Source: an uncultured Saprospiraceae bacterium (GTDB taxonomy: Bacteria > Bacteroidota > Bacteroidia > Chitinophagales > Saprospiraceae). Taken from it: DNA of 37,034 bases. Below the pieces are notes generated by a model, which saw only the letters and a list, made by a program, of their open reading frames with translations, had not been told where the DNA came from and made no database searches. Of the stretch, positions 9,635 through 18,600 are shown one piece after another (position 1 is the first letter of the stretch; each line of letters opens with the position of its first letter). The stretch covers positions 1-37,034 of the forward strand of contig CALLAW010000037.1 of assembly GCA_938001865.1 (NCBI GenBank), given 5' to 3'. A program made the position numbers and the translations under genes.

Positions 9635-10867
9635 CTAAGCTTCCAATTTACGTCGCTTCATCTCACTTGAGAGGTACTTGAGTTCTCGGCCCATCTCTCC
9701 TGTGACACTCGAGTTCTCCTTAGCTCGTCGGATTAGATAAGGGATCACTTCTTTGATAGGTCCGTATGGGACATACTTGGCTACATTATATCCTGCTTCT
9801 GCGAGATTATACGAGATATAATCACTCATCCCATACAACTGACAAAAGTTGATATGAGGATGCTTCGGATCAATCTGCTTCTCATCAAGTAGAGATGCTT
9901 GCAAGTAATTAGAGTTGATATTATGAGTGGCACAGCAGGATGCGATTTGCTCATAATGCTCTGTACAAAATCTTATTGCATCATCATAGTCGGCATCAGT
10001 CTCTGCTTTAGTTTTGTGTATTGGACTCTCATAGCCTTTTTCGGCTGCACGATTTCTTTCTTTCTCCATGTATGCACCTCTGACTATTTTTGCACCAAGG
10101 AATACCCCAGCTGACTGTGCCTCACGGTATGAAGCCTTAAGGTAGTGAAGCCTATCATGTCGATACATCTGATAGGTATTGTAGACGATACATTTGGTCT
10201 TATTGTACTTCATGACCATTTGCATGGCAATGCGATCGATCGAATCTTGCAACCATGACTCTTCTGCATCAAAGAATACGCCTACACCTAACTTAGACGC
10301 TTCTGCACAGATCTCATCTACCCTCTCTACGAGGGCATCATATGCGACTCTATAGTCACTTGGCATATGATCTAGGTCAGCAGCTAAGGCTAACAGATCA
10401 TTATCAGCCAGTCCAGAGAGCTTGACGACAACTACTGGCACCGAATCATTGCTCGCCGCTAGCCTTGCACCTCTAATTATCTCATCTTTGATATGATTGA
10501 AGTCTTCTTCTGATGATTTGCCTTCAAGCCCATAATCGAGTATGGTCAATACTGACTTCTGATAGAGCTCATCGATAGTAGATTGGCAATCTAGCAGGTT
10601 CTCTCCGCCACAAAATTGCTTAAATATGGTGTTTCTAATGAGGCTATTAATAATCCCTACATTCAACCTTGCAGCGAACTTCCCGATGCCTGACCCGAGA
10701 GAGACTAGGCTTTGGTTTTTCATCAATGCAAAGAGTCGATACGTTTCTTTGAGATCCTTATTGGACTTATGTCTAAATGCCTTAGAGGTATCATCAAAAC
10801 TGAGCTGAGGGTGAGGTTCTTCCATTAGAAGGGAGTGTGATTTTAGGTTTGATTCCATATCTTCCAT
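9635..10867 (-). CDS. Proline dehydrogenase, monofunctional
   Basis: A 410-residue FAD-dependent enzyme that oxidises proline to pyrroline-5-carboxylate and passes electrons to the quinone pool. The beta/alpha barrel shows VVVVKLSGL, then GVFFDAEESW, then KIVRGAYMEKER. Near the C-terminus is YGPIKEVIPYLIRRAKEN, whose Arg-Arg pair binds the proline carboxylate in the family. It lacks the aldehyde dehydrogenase half found in PutA, so the second step must be encoded elsewhere. Its start overlaps the 3' end of aroE by 25 bases, or 16 if the second Met (10858) is used, so the two genes share a transcript. The two pathways have no obvious metabolic link; the pairing looks like simple genomic coupling. 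Confidence 0.93.
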   Translation of the reverse strand: MEDMESNLKSHSLLMEEPHPQLSFDDTSKAFRHKSNKDLKETYRLFALMKNQSLVSLGSGIGKFAARLNVGIINSLIRNTIFKQFCGGENLLDCQSTIDELYQKSVLTILDYGLEGKSSEEDFNHIKDEIIRGARLAASNDSVPVVVVKLSGLADNDLLALAADLDHMPSDYRVAYDALVERVDEICAEASKLGVGVFFDAEESWLQDSIDRIAMQMVMKYNKTKCIVYNTYQMYRHDRLHYLKASYREAQSAGVFLGAKIVRGAYMEKERNRAAEKGYESPIHKTKAETDADYDDAIRFCTEHYEQIASCCATHNINSNYLQASLLDEKQIDPKHPHINFCQLYGMSDYISYNLAEAGYNVAKYVPYGPIKEVIPYLIRRAKENSSVTGEMGRELKYLSSEMKRRKLEA

Positions 10868-11589
10868 GAATGCTCAGCCTGGCTGATAAGCATCTTATGC
10901 CCATTAGCTATCCCTGCACTTTGAGATTCACAGTAAGTCAAAAATAGTGTTTTTTCAGGATTATAAATCAAATCTATCCCGTAATGTTTAGACGATAAGC
11001 GTTGATAGTTGATCTCTGGGTAGGTCTCTATATGTGGATACATCCCCAGTGGAGTGGTATTGATAATCAAGTGACTTCTCTCCAACTCATGATCAGTGAG
11101 ATTGTCATATCGGTAAGGACCTCGCCGAGAGATGATTGTATATGATATCTGTCTCTGTTCGAGGACATATTGGATGGCTTTGCTTGCTCCTCCGCTCCCG
11201 AGTATAAGGGCTCTACCCAGATGAGGGTGAGTCAAGAGTGCATCATCTAATAGCTCTGCGAATCCGAGGCAATCGGTATTGTAGCCTATCCATCTCCCTT
11301 CATCAATCTTGATCGTGTTGACGGCTCCTATCTGGTATGCTGCTGGATCCACCTCATCAAGATAGTCCATTACTGATTCCTTGTATGGGATGGTGACATT
11401 GAGACCTTTGATATTATTCTCCGCTTTGAGTCGGTTGATCTGGCTCGGATCACTCAGCTCATAATTGACATATGCAGCATAATCCATGGCTAGATCTTCA
11501 AATTTCTGCGCAAAGTAACCTGCACTAAAGCTATGCTTCAACGTCTTACCGATGAGGCCGTAAAGGTGAGTGATCTGATCTAAAGACAT
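10843..11589 (-). CDS. aroE: Shikimate dehydrogenase
   Basis: A 248-residue NADP-dependent reductase that converts 3-dehydroshikimate to shikimate in aromatic amino-acid synthesis. The substrate domain shows GLIGKTLKHSFS, NVTIPYKESV with catalytic Lys70, and GYNTDCLGF with catalytic Asp106. The nucleotide domain shows the loop LILGSGGASKAI and the later INTTPLGMYP. The length is slightly short of the usual 270 or so, but all key motifs are present. It is first in a two-gene unit with proline dehydrogenase and is divergent from the M16 protease across a 327-base gap. Confidence 0.96.
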   Translation of the reverse strand: MSLDQITHLYGLIGKTLKHSFSAGYFAQKFEDLAMDYAAYVNYELSDPSQINRLKAENNIKGLNVTIPYKESVMDYLDEVDPAAYQIGAVNTIKIDEGRWIGYNTDCLGFAELLDDALLTHPHLGRALILGSGGASKAIQYVLEQRQISYTIISRRGPYRYDNLTDHELERSHLIINTTPLGMYPHIETYPEINYQRLSSKHYGIDLIYNPEKTLFLTYCESQSAGIANGHKMLISQAEHSWKIWNQT

Positions 11590-11662
11590 ATCTAACTTTA
11601 CTATTTATGGTCTTTTAAGTCGTACTTGGAATCACAAATAAGACCCGAATTTTTGAATTGTA

Positions 11663-11670
11663 CAAATATA
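11663..11670 (-). promoter_or_regulatory. Putative -7 promoter box for aroE
   Basis: On the minus strand the sequence reads TATATTTG, which fits TAnnTTTG, about 73 bases before the aroE ATG. No TTTG -33 element is evident at the expected spacing, and the region is AT-rich, so chance matches are more likely here than elsewhere. Confidence 0.35.
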
Positions 11671-11903
11671 TCATCTCTATTGAATCTAGAATAATTATTA
11701 AATCTATGCTATTTATGGCGCTTCGATACTGCATCCTTCGATACGATTTTTGTGATTTTTTATAGCCCACAATCTTCACATTTGCTTGTAAATGCCAATC
11801 GGACTGAATCTTACTCTTCTATCATCTCACTTTCGACATCCTCCAATCAAATCTACAATCTATAGTCAAGAGTAATTAGCTCCACTCTCAATCTAAGATT
11901 TTG

Positions 11904-11911
11904 TACTTTTG
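11904..11911 (+). promoter_or_regulatory. Putative -7 promoter box for the M16 protease, near-leaderless
   Basis: TACTTTTG fits the Bacteroidota -7 consensus TAnnTTTG exactly and ends only 5 bases before the ATG at 11917. If transcription starts a few bases after the box, as expected, the mRNA would begin at or next to the start codon, that is, leaderless or nearly so. Confidence 0.5.
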
Positions 11912-11916
11912 CCCTC

Positions 11917-13155
11917 ATGATTAAGTATGAGACATGGAAGCTGGATAACGGCATGGAGGTCATCCATCACAAAGACCCAATGACCTCACTCGCTGTAGTA
12001 AATCTCCTCTACAAAGTCGGGTCTAGAAATGAAAATCCATCTCAGACTGGCATAGCTCACCTCTTTGAGCATCTGATGTTCAGTGGATCTAAGCATGCAC
12101 CTGACTTTGACATGCCTCTCCAAGAGGCTGGTGGAGAGAATAATGCATTTACTAATACTGATATTACAAATTACTATAATACATTACCATCTGAAAATCT
12201 TGATACTGCACTCTGGCTTGAAGCTGACAGGATGGCTGATCTATCACTCAATAAAAGTAGTGTTTCTATCCAAAAAAAGGTTGTCTTAGAGGAATTTCAA
12301 GAGACTTGCCTCAACAAACCATTTGGCGACAGCTGGCATCATGTCTGTGATCTCAGTTATGCCAATTATCCTTATCGATGGCCAACGATCGGGTACTTAC
12401 CTAGTCATATAGAGTCGGTAACTCTAGAGGATGCTCTCAAGTTCTATGGTGATTACTATCAACCGGGCAATGCAGTACTATCTATCGCCTCACCCTATGC
12501 TCATGAGCATATAGTCAATCGAGTCAATCACTGGTTTGGGGATATCGAAGGGAAGACAGTCCATGTCAATCTCCCTGAAGAGCAGGTATTAGATGATCAC
12601 TTCATCTCCAAGCAAGTCTTTGGCAAAGTATCTGCCCAGCATCTCTTCCTTGTCTTCCCGATGCCAGATAGATTGCATCCAGATTACTACCAGTATGACC
12701 TACTCTCTGATATCTTGGGCTATGGCAAGTCATCTCGTCTCATCGCTCGCATCATCAAGGGCAAGGGGCTCTTCACCTCACTGAGTGCTTATATCACTGG
12801 CACCATGGGACCAGGGCTATTCGTAGTAGAAGGCAGACTACTTGATGGAGTGACAATCGACACAGCAAGAGCAGCAATCTGGGAAGAACTCAATCTCCTC
12901 TGTGATGAAAAGATCAATGCTACCGAGCTACAAAAAGTAAAAAACAAGGCAATCAGTAGTATGAAATTTGGCGATGTAAGCTTACTCAATCGAGCGATGA
13001 ATCTCGCTTACTACGGAAGTCTAGGTAATACTGCTATGATGAACCAAGAAGATGACAACTATCAAGCAGTGACATCCCAACAACTCATAACAGTAGCAAA
13101 TAAGCTCTTCCGAACGAATCCACATAGAGAACTCATCTATAGTCCAGAACAGTAA
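11917..13155 (+). CDS. M16 family zinc metallopeptidase
   Basis: A 412-residue single-unit M16 (pitrilysin/insulinase clan) peptidase. The inverted zinc motif HxxEH is present as HLFEH (His48, Glu51, His52), and the third ligand is a Glu of VVLEEFQE around residues 125-126, the usual spacing of about 74. The family N-terminus (LDNGMEVIHHKD) and the GIAHLFEHLMFSGS segment are typical. Both half-domains appear to be present. No signal peptide is visible, so it is probably cytoplasmic. In many Bacteroidota an active M16 gene is followed by an inactive partner; here the next gene is an unrelated glycosyltransferase 5 bases downstream, so the partner, if any, is elsewhere. Confidence 0.94.
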   Translation: MIKYETWKLDNGMEVIHHKDPMTSLAVVNLLYKVGSRNENPSQTGIAHLFEHLMFSGSKHAPDFDMPLQEAGGENNAFTNTDITNYYNTLPSENLDTALWLEADRMADLSLNKSSVSIQKKVVLEEFQETCLNKPFGDSWHHVCDLSYANYPYRWPTIGYLPSHIESVTLEDALKFYGDYYQPGNAVLSIASPYAHEHIVNRVNHWFGDIEGKTVHVNLPEEQVLDDHFISKQVFGKVSAQHLFLVFPMPDRLHPDYYQYDLLSDILGYGKSSRLIARIIKGKGLFTSLSAYITGTMGPGLFVVEGRLLDGVTIDTARAAIWEELNLLCDEKINATELQKVKNKAISSMKFGDVSLLNRAMNLAYYGSLGNTAMMNQEDDNYQAVTSQQLITVANKLFRTNPHRELIYSPEQ

Positions 13156-13160
13156 CTCGC

Positions 13161-14720
13161 ATGAAACTAACACCAGCTCTCCGGTATGCGGTGTGGATTG
13201 CATGCATCCTTTGCATCCCAGCATTTTTTATCAATCTTGGGTTCATCCCATTCATTGAAGACGAAGCTACGAGAGCAATCGTCGCATATGAGATGCTCCA
13301 AAGTGGCAACTACATCGTCCCTACTATCAATGGCGATCCATACTATTATAAGCCACCGCTCTATAACTGGATCATAGCACTCTCATATCTGATCTCTGGT
13401 GAAGTCAGTGAGTTGACCACTCGAATCCCTACTGTGCTCTTACTCTTTGGATTTACCTATCATATCTATCGGATAGTCAATCGTAATACTGATCACCAAA
13501 TCTATGCTGTTGCAGTCGCTTTGACCTTCCTTACGTGCGGTCGGATCTTATTTTATGATTCGTTCCTTGGGTTGATTGATATTGGCTTTTCTTGGGTGGC
13601 ATTTGTGTTATTGGTGAAGTTCTATCAGGTCAAGGATGATCCTTCGCAGTTGATCTCCATCTATCTACTCGCTGCAGTCTCCTACTTGCTTAAGGGGTTT
13701 CCAGCCTTCGTCTTCTTAGGGTGTGGGATGGCAGCATACGTACTCTACTACCGTGATATCAAAGCCTTACTCACTCAGTGGCACTTGGGAGGAATCATCT
13801 TGCTCTGTAGCATCCTCGGCGCTTACTATGGAGCCTACCTCCAGTACCAAGATCCGACTGCCGTGTTGAGTCCTTTATTGCATCAATCTACGATGCGTAC
13901 ATTCCTATACAATGATTTAATCGCAGTTGCTACACACCTTGTCATGTTTCCATTAGAGAATGTATACCACTTCTTACCTTGGTCGGTATTGACGCTTGCC
14001 GCAATTACTTGGCTCAATAAAGATCGTAAGGAGTACAATCGATTTTCGGACTTTATGGGAATCTTGTTCTTGACCAATATTCCAGTGTACTGGGTATCAC
14101 CTGGCACATATCCTAGGTATTTGATAATGTTGATTCCACTCTACTTTGGATACTTCTTAGCATACTACTTCAGATATAAGGAATCTGCTGCTACTAAGTC
14201 CATCTCTATCATCTTAGTAGTATTGATGGCATTAGTTGGTCTGTCTGGATTAGTACTCAGGTGGACACCACTTGGCAGCTCGACTGTGTTAGTAATGCTA
14301 GGGATAGCTGTATCTCTGACCACACTCGCAATCATATCCATGATCTATCGTAATCGTATCCCAGTATGGATAGGGATGGTAATCGTATTGCTCTGTGTGA
14401 GGATTGTATTTGATATTGGCATCTTACCTACCAAGAATATTAGTAATGGTGGGGCTCATGCAAGGAGTGAAGCTACACGTATAGCTCAGACTTACACACC
14501 ACTCCATATCTATCAGAATGGGAGGTTGGATAAGGCCTCGAGCTTCTATTTAGCTACAGCGAAAGGAAGTCCATTGGAGAGAAAAGATCAGCTAGAAGAG
14601 TCTACATACTATCTCTTGGATACCTTCAGGACTGAGTTTCCACTGAAAGCTCACGAGAGAATTGATAGTTTCCAGATCGTAGAATTTGACAGGATCGTCT
14701 ATGTCATAGCAGTTGACTAA
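13161..14720 (+). CDS. ArnT/GT39-type membrane glycosyltransferase
   Basis: A 519-residue multi-spanning inner-membrane protein with roughly ten or more hydrophobic segments. The first periplasmic loop has the family hallmark: FIEDEATRAIVAYEM, with the acidic pair, followed by a GNYIVPTINGDPYYYKPPL-like stretch. Such GT-C enzymes use polyprenyl-phosphate sugars to modify lipid A, other lipids or proteins on the periplasmic side; the acceptor here cannot be told. The C-terminal 120 residues form a soluble periplasmic domain. It begins 5 bases after the M16 protease stop on the same strand and should be co-transcribed with it. It ends 12 bases from the convergent queE stop. Confidence 0.88.
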   Translation: MKLTPALRYAVWIACILCIPAFFINLGFIPFIEDEATRAIVAYEMLQSGNYIVPTINGDPYYYKPPLYNWIIALSYLISGEVSELTTRIPTVLLLFGFTYHIYRIVNRNTDHQIYAVAVALTFLTCGRILFYDSFLGLIDIGFSWVAFVLLVKFYQVKDDPSQLISIYLLAAVSYLLKGFPAFVFLGCGMAAYVLYYRDIKALLTQWHLGGIILLCSILGAYYGAYLQYQDPTAVLSPLLHQSTMRTFLYNDLIAVATHLVMFPLENVYHFLPWSVLTLAAITWLNKDRKEYNRFSDFMGILFLTNIPVYWVSPGTYPRYLIMLIPLYFGYFLAYYFRYKESAATKSISIILVVLMALVGLSGLVLRWTPLGSSTVLVMLGIAVSLTTLAIISMIYRNRIPVWIGMVIVLLCVRIVFDIGILPTKNISNGGAHARSEATRIAQTYTPLHIYQNGRLDKASSFYLATAKGSPLERKDQLEESTYYLLDTFRTEFPLKAHERIDSFQIVEFDRIVYVIAVD

Positions 14721-14732
14721 GCAAGGCATTTG

Positions 14733-15356
14733 CTATAGGATACCTAAGATCTTATGTGTCTGGAGAGAGAGTTTCCACTGCGGGTTCTCTTTGCAATATT
14801 GGATACATCTCTTAGTGCTTTCTTCGACAGTCAGACCATCCATTGGTTGCAAGTAGAGGTGCTCAAAGTCTAGGTCTTCGTATTGCTGGGGTTGATTTTC
14901 GATTTGTGGAAATACGAGTTTGAGCTCATTTCCTTTCGTCACGAGGATCTCTGTATTAGCCTTAGGGCTGACTGTGATCCAATCTAGTCCATCAGGTAGA
15001 CTCAGCGTACCATTGGTCTCTATAGATAGGATGGCTCCGATATCATGAAGGGCACTGACGAGTGGCTCATCGAGCTGCAGCGCTGGCTCACCCCCAGTGA
15101 AGACTACGAAGATCTCTTGTCCATTGGGATGCACAGACTTGATCATCTGTACGAGTGCTTCGAGTGTATACTTGCCACCATTGAGTCCATCAGTCCCCCA
15201 GAAGTTAGTATCGCAGAATTTGCAGATCGCATTCTCTCTATCCTTCTCAAGGCCAGTCCAGAGATTACACCCACTGAACCGACAGAAGACTGCTGGCCTA
15301 CCAGTGTGATATCCCTCACCTTGGATTGTATAATAGAGTTCTTTGATTGCGTACAT
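14733..15356 (-). CDS. queE: 7-carboxy-7-deazaguanine synthase (radical SAM)
   Basis: About 207 residues from the start used here. It converts 6-carboxytetrahydropterin to 7-carboxy-7-deazaguanine in queuosine/7-deazapurine synthesis. The iron-sulfur ligands follow the CX14CX2C pattern: Cys30 in FCRFSGCNLW, then Cys45 and Cys48 in ICKFCDTNF. The family start MYAIKELYYTIQGEG and end QTHKILGIL are both present. An 18-codon extension from a TTG at 15410 is possible, but that codon lies inside a TATCTTTG promoter box, so the ATG at 15356 is strongly preferred. No queC, queD or queF is adjacent. It lies downstream of the PKD gene on the same strand but probably has its own promoter. Confidence 0.95.
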   Translation of the reverse strand: MYAIKELYYTIQGEGYHTGRPAVFCRFSGCNLWTGLEKDRENAICKFCDTNFWGTDGLNGGKYTLEALVQMIKSVHPNGQEIFVVFTGGEPALQLDEPLVSALHDIGAILSIETNGTLSLPDGLDWITVSPKANTEILVTKGNELKLVFPQIENQPQQYEDLDFEHLYLQPMDGLTVEESTKRCIQYCKENPQWKLSLQTHKILGIL

Positions 15357-15407
15357 GATACTACATTGTGGAAGCCTGCGACTGACTATCATCAAAAATT
15401 TGGATGG

Positions 15408-15415
15408 CAAAGATA
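15408..15415 (-). promoter_or_regulatory. Putative -7 promoter box for queE
   Basis: The minus strand reads TATCTTTG, an exact TAnnTTTG match, 51 bases before the queE ATG. It is the same octamer seen before efp and the helicase. Its position decides the queE start, because an alternative upstream TTG falls within the box. Confidence 0.5.
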
Positions 15416-15615
15416 GTATTAGACTTTGTCTTATGTCATTTTTTTTACCAAAGGATACTTCTTCCTCTGATTAATCTGCTGACATTGGCTTCTGCTAAAT
15501 GGTAGAGGTGTCATCAACTTCTGCTCTGTATCATTATGAAAGACACTCTGAGGGATATCACGATCATCATCAACAAGACTCGATCGTAATCGCAGCGGAG
15601 GTATACTATAGGAGA

Positions 15616-18600
15616 TTACCTTATCAATGTCACATTGCCCTTCTTGCTCTTGACCCCACAGTCTGTGATATTCAACTCGATATAGTAAGCATAGACATCT
15701 GTAGGTGCTTGGGATTGGAGATGCATCCCATCCCATCCAGTCGATGGAGTATCATTGTCATAGACTAGATTGCCCCATCTGTTATAGACTCTGAAGGTGA
15801 TGACATCTATCTCAGAAGCATCGATCCCTTGTGGCACCCAATTGAAGAAGTCATTGGTATTGTCATCATTAGGGGTAAACATATTAGGCATCCCGAATCC
15901 TGTATTTTGCTCTTGGAGTATAATCTCTTCTTGGTAGTCATCAACACACCCAGAGAGGAGATCTGTGACAGTAAGTCCTACAGTGTATTGATCACCAGAT
16001 GGGTACTCATGAGACACATCCTTGCCCGACCCTTGATTGCCATTACCAAAGTCCCAAGTATACACATCAGCAATAGAGTCTATCGCTGAAAAATTCACTA
16101 CACTCCCACAGAGACCTTGCTCTATATCGAATACAAATGAGGGATCAATGACTCCAATTACGACGGGGTGCTCCAAGATTATTTCACATCCATTGTCATC
16201 AGACTTGAGTACTACCCTCAGTATAGTCTCCCCACTTGGTGGAGCAAACATGTATTGATGTGTTACATCCTCTACACTATCTATCACGGTACCATCACCA
16301 AGGTCCCAAGAGATCGCATTGACCTCTGCGAGGTCTGTCACTCGTCCGATCAGGACATCATCCTTGCACAGTGTATCATTCTCTACAGTAAGCACTCCTT
16401 CTGGTCCCACTAATGTAAACGATCGAGATGCCACATCCGGACATCCATACGGTGAGTTGATAGATAATGTCACAGTCTGATCTCCTTTGCCAAATGCATA
16501 CACTGGGTCTTCAACATTAACCAACACATCACCAGACATCTCCCACACATAGACTGCAAACCCATCTACAATGCTCTGATCCGTAAACTGAATCGCTGTC
16601 GGATAACAGATAGGATCTACCCCATCCACACTCGTCGTAAAGTCAGCCACAGGCACATTGATCACATCTATAAATGTAGTAGCTGTTGCTGAGCAGACAG
16701 AATCACTCTCCGTAAGATTGAGTACTACCTCATACAATCCCCTACTCTGGTAAGTATGTGATATCTCGGCATCTTGACTGGTAGTACCGTCACCTAAGTC
16801 CCAACTGACTGCATAGCTACCCTCCTCAAATCCCTGACTCGTATGACTAAAATTGATCTCTGTGCCTAGACAGATACCTGGTCCTGGATCAAACTGTATC
16901 TCAGCATGTAATGCATACAATGGGTACTCCTTAGATATCGTATCAATACATCCATGATTATCCTCCACAGCTAAGGTCAATGTCAATATCGAATCTCTAA
17001 TCTCACTCTCAAGCTGACTGTAGTCAAATGCCGGCTCTGACTCTATACTTATTGGCTCCCAACTTGCATCTTCGTCAATATCTACAGCTGTCCAATGCGT
17101 CTCTCGGAATGTCGTATCACTCTGCGAAAGATTAGTAACAACGTAAGTCCCATTTACACAAAGTGAGTCAGATGGCAATGAGAAGTCAGCCAGAATATCA
17201 TAGACCAATATCTCTTGAGTATCGATATCGATACATCCATTCTGATCTACTACTCTGAGTGTGACTGTCTGCCATCCGGCGGTGTTCAACTCATAGCTCA
17301 GAGAGTCTTCACCCACAGTGAGTGGTCGATCATTACCGATGCGATAAGTATACCCTTTACCACTCTGAGTAAATACATCCCGAGATGCAGACCCATCTAA
17401 CAGGATCGAATCTCGGATACAAGCTGTGGAGTCAACATCTAAGACAGCTTGGATATCAGTAATAGTTACTACTTCATTAGCTATCGCTATACCACAATCT
17501 GCATCGGCAGATATCACGCGTACTTCTATGCGATGATCTCCAGTCGAGCTGAAAGTATGGACATACGGCACTTGAGTAGACACTAACAGACTATCAATAT
17601 ACCATTCTAAAGTCTCACCTTGCGATAACCCAGAAAAAAGACTCAACTCCACATCATATGGTCTATCACAAGAGATATTGTACTTAATCTTCGGTACAGA
17701 GCTAGAGGGCAGGTCAATCTGGGCAGACACAGGCACTTGAGTAAAGCAGCCATTATCCTCTAATGTCAAAAGAGGTAATTGGACTGTCGATGAAGACTTA
17801 CTAGAGGGACAGTAAGTATTCAGTGCTCCACCAAAAGACCAGTTATCAATATTGTCTGTAGCATTAAGTAAGTTGAACTCTGACTCAGTGTCAAAGCAAT
17901 CACCTTCTATGATGATCTGTAAGTCAGCAGAAGCGACATCACCTACATGGATCCACACTCCTGCACTTGTATCTTGACAGCCTTCGGTATTACGAGTTAT
18001 CATCTTGACATAGTAATCGCCAGGTACTGTATAGAGATGAGTGATAGAGTCTCTACCGACAGTGGTCTCTGATGTCCCATCTCCTAAGTCCCAGTCTGTG
18101 GTCGTCAGCATATACTCAGAGAGTGTTGTATTGAAGAGATTTACCTCGAGTGGTACACACCCATTATTGGGTACAGCGTGGATACATGCCTCAGTTTTGT
18201 TCTGCCGATAGGTCTTCATTATCGTATCTCTACATCCTAGATGATCCGCAACTATTACCTCATAATTATAAAACAGTTGACGGTTGGCAAAGAAGCTATC
18301 TTTGGCAGAGCAGATAATCGTATCAGACCAGATTGGTGATGATAGAGGCTCACCATTGGCCCAGTACTCTGAGAGACCTGGAGTAGTAATCTCAAAATCG
18401 ATAATCTCGTTGTCAGAACAGCCAAACTCAGGCGAAAGCGTAAACTCAGCTTCTGGTTTGACGGCATGAATCGTAAACGTAGAATCAAGCCGACATGCAT
18501 TCTGAGTGATACAGACCACCGAGATCACATGAGCCCCAGACACCTCAAACCATCCAGTGACATTATCAGCATACACTATCTCTCCCTCCTCTGTAAGATG

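Larger units (their letters stand above)
11590..11916. other. Divergent intergenic region between aroE and the M16 protease
   Basis: This 327-base gap is AT-rich and holds the promoters of both flanking transcription units. It contains a TATATTTG box for aroE and a TACTTTTG box for the protease. The 9-mer CTTCGATAC occurs twice with a 15-base period (11721-11729 and 11736-11744). No RNA gene or coding region was recognised. Confidence 0.6.

Noticed and set aside
15431-15736. 101-codon minus-strand frame across the end of the PKD gene
   Set aside because: About a third of it lies inside the type B sorting domain in another frame. The remaining 185 bases between the PKD stop and the queE promoter have no good start; a very short gene cannot be fully excluded.
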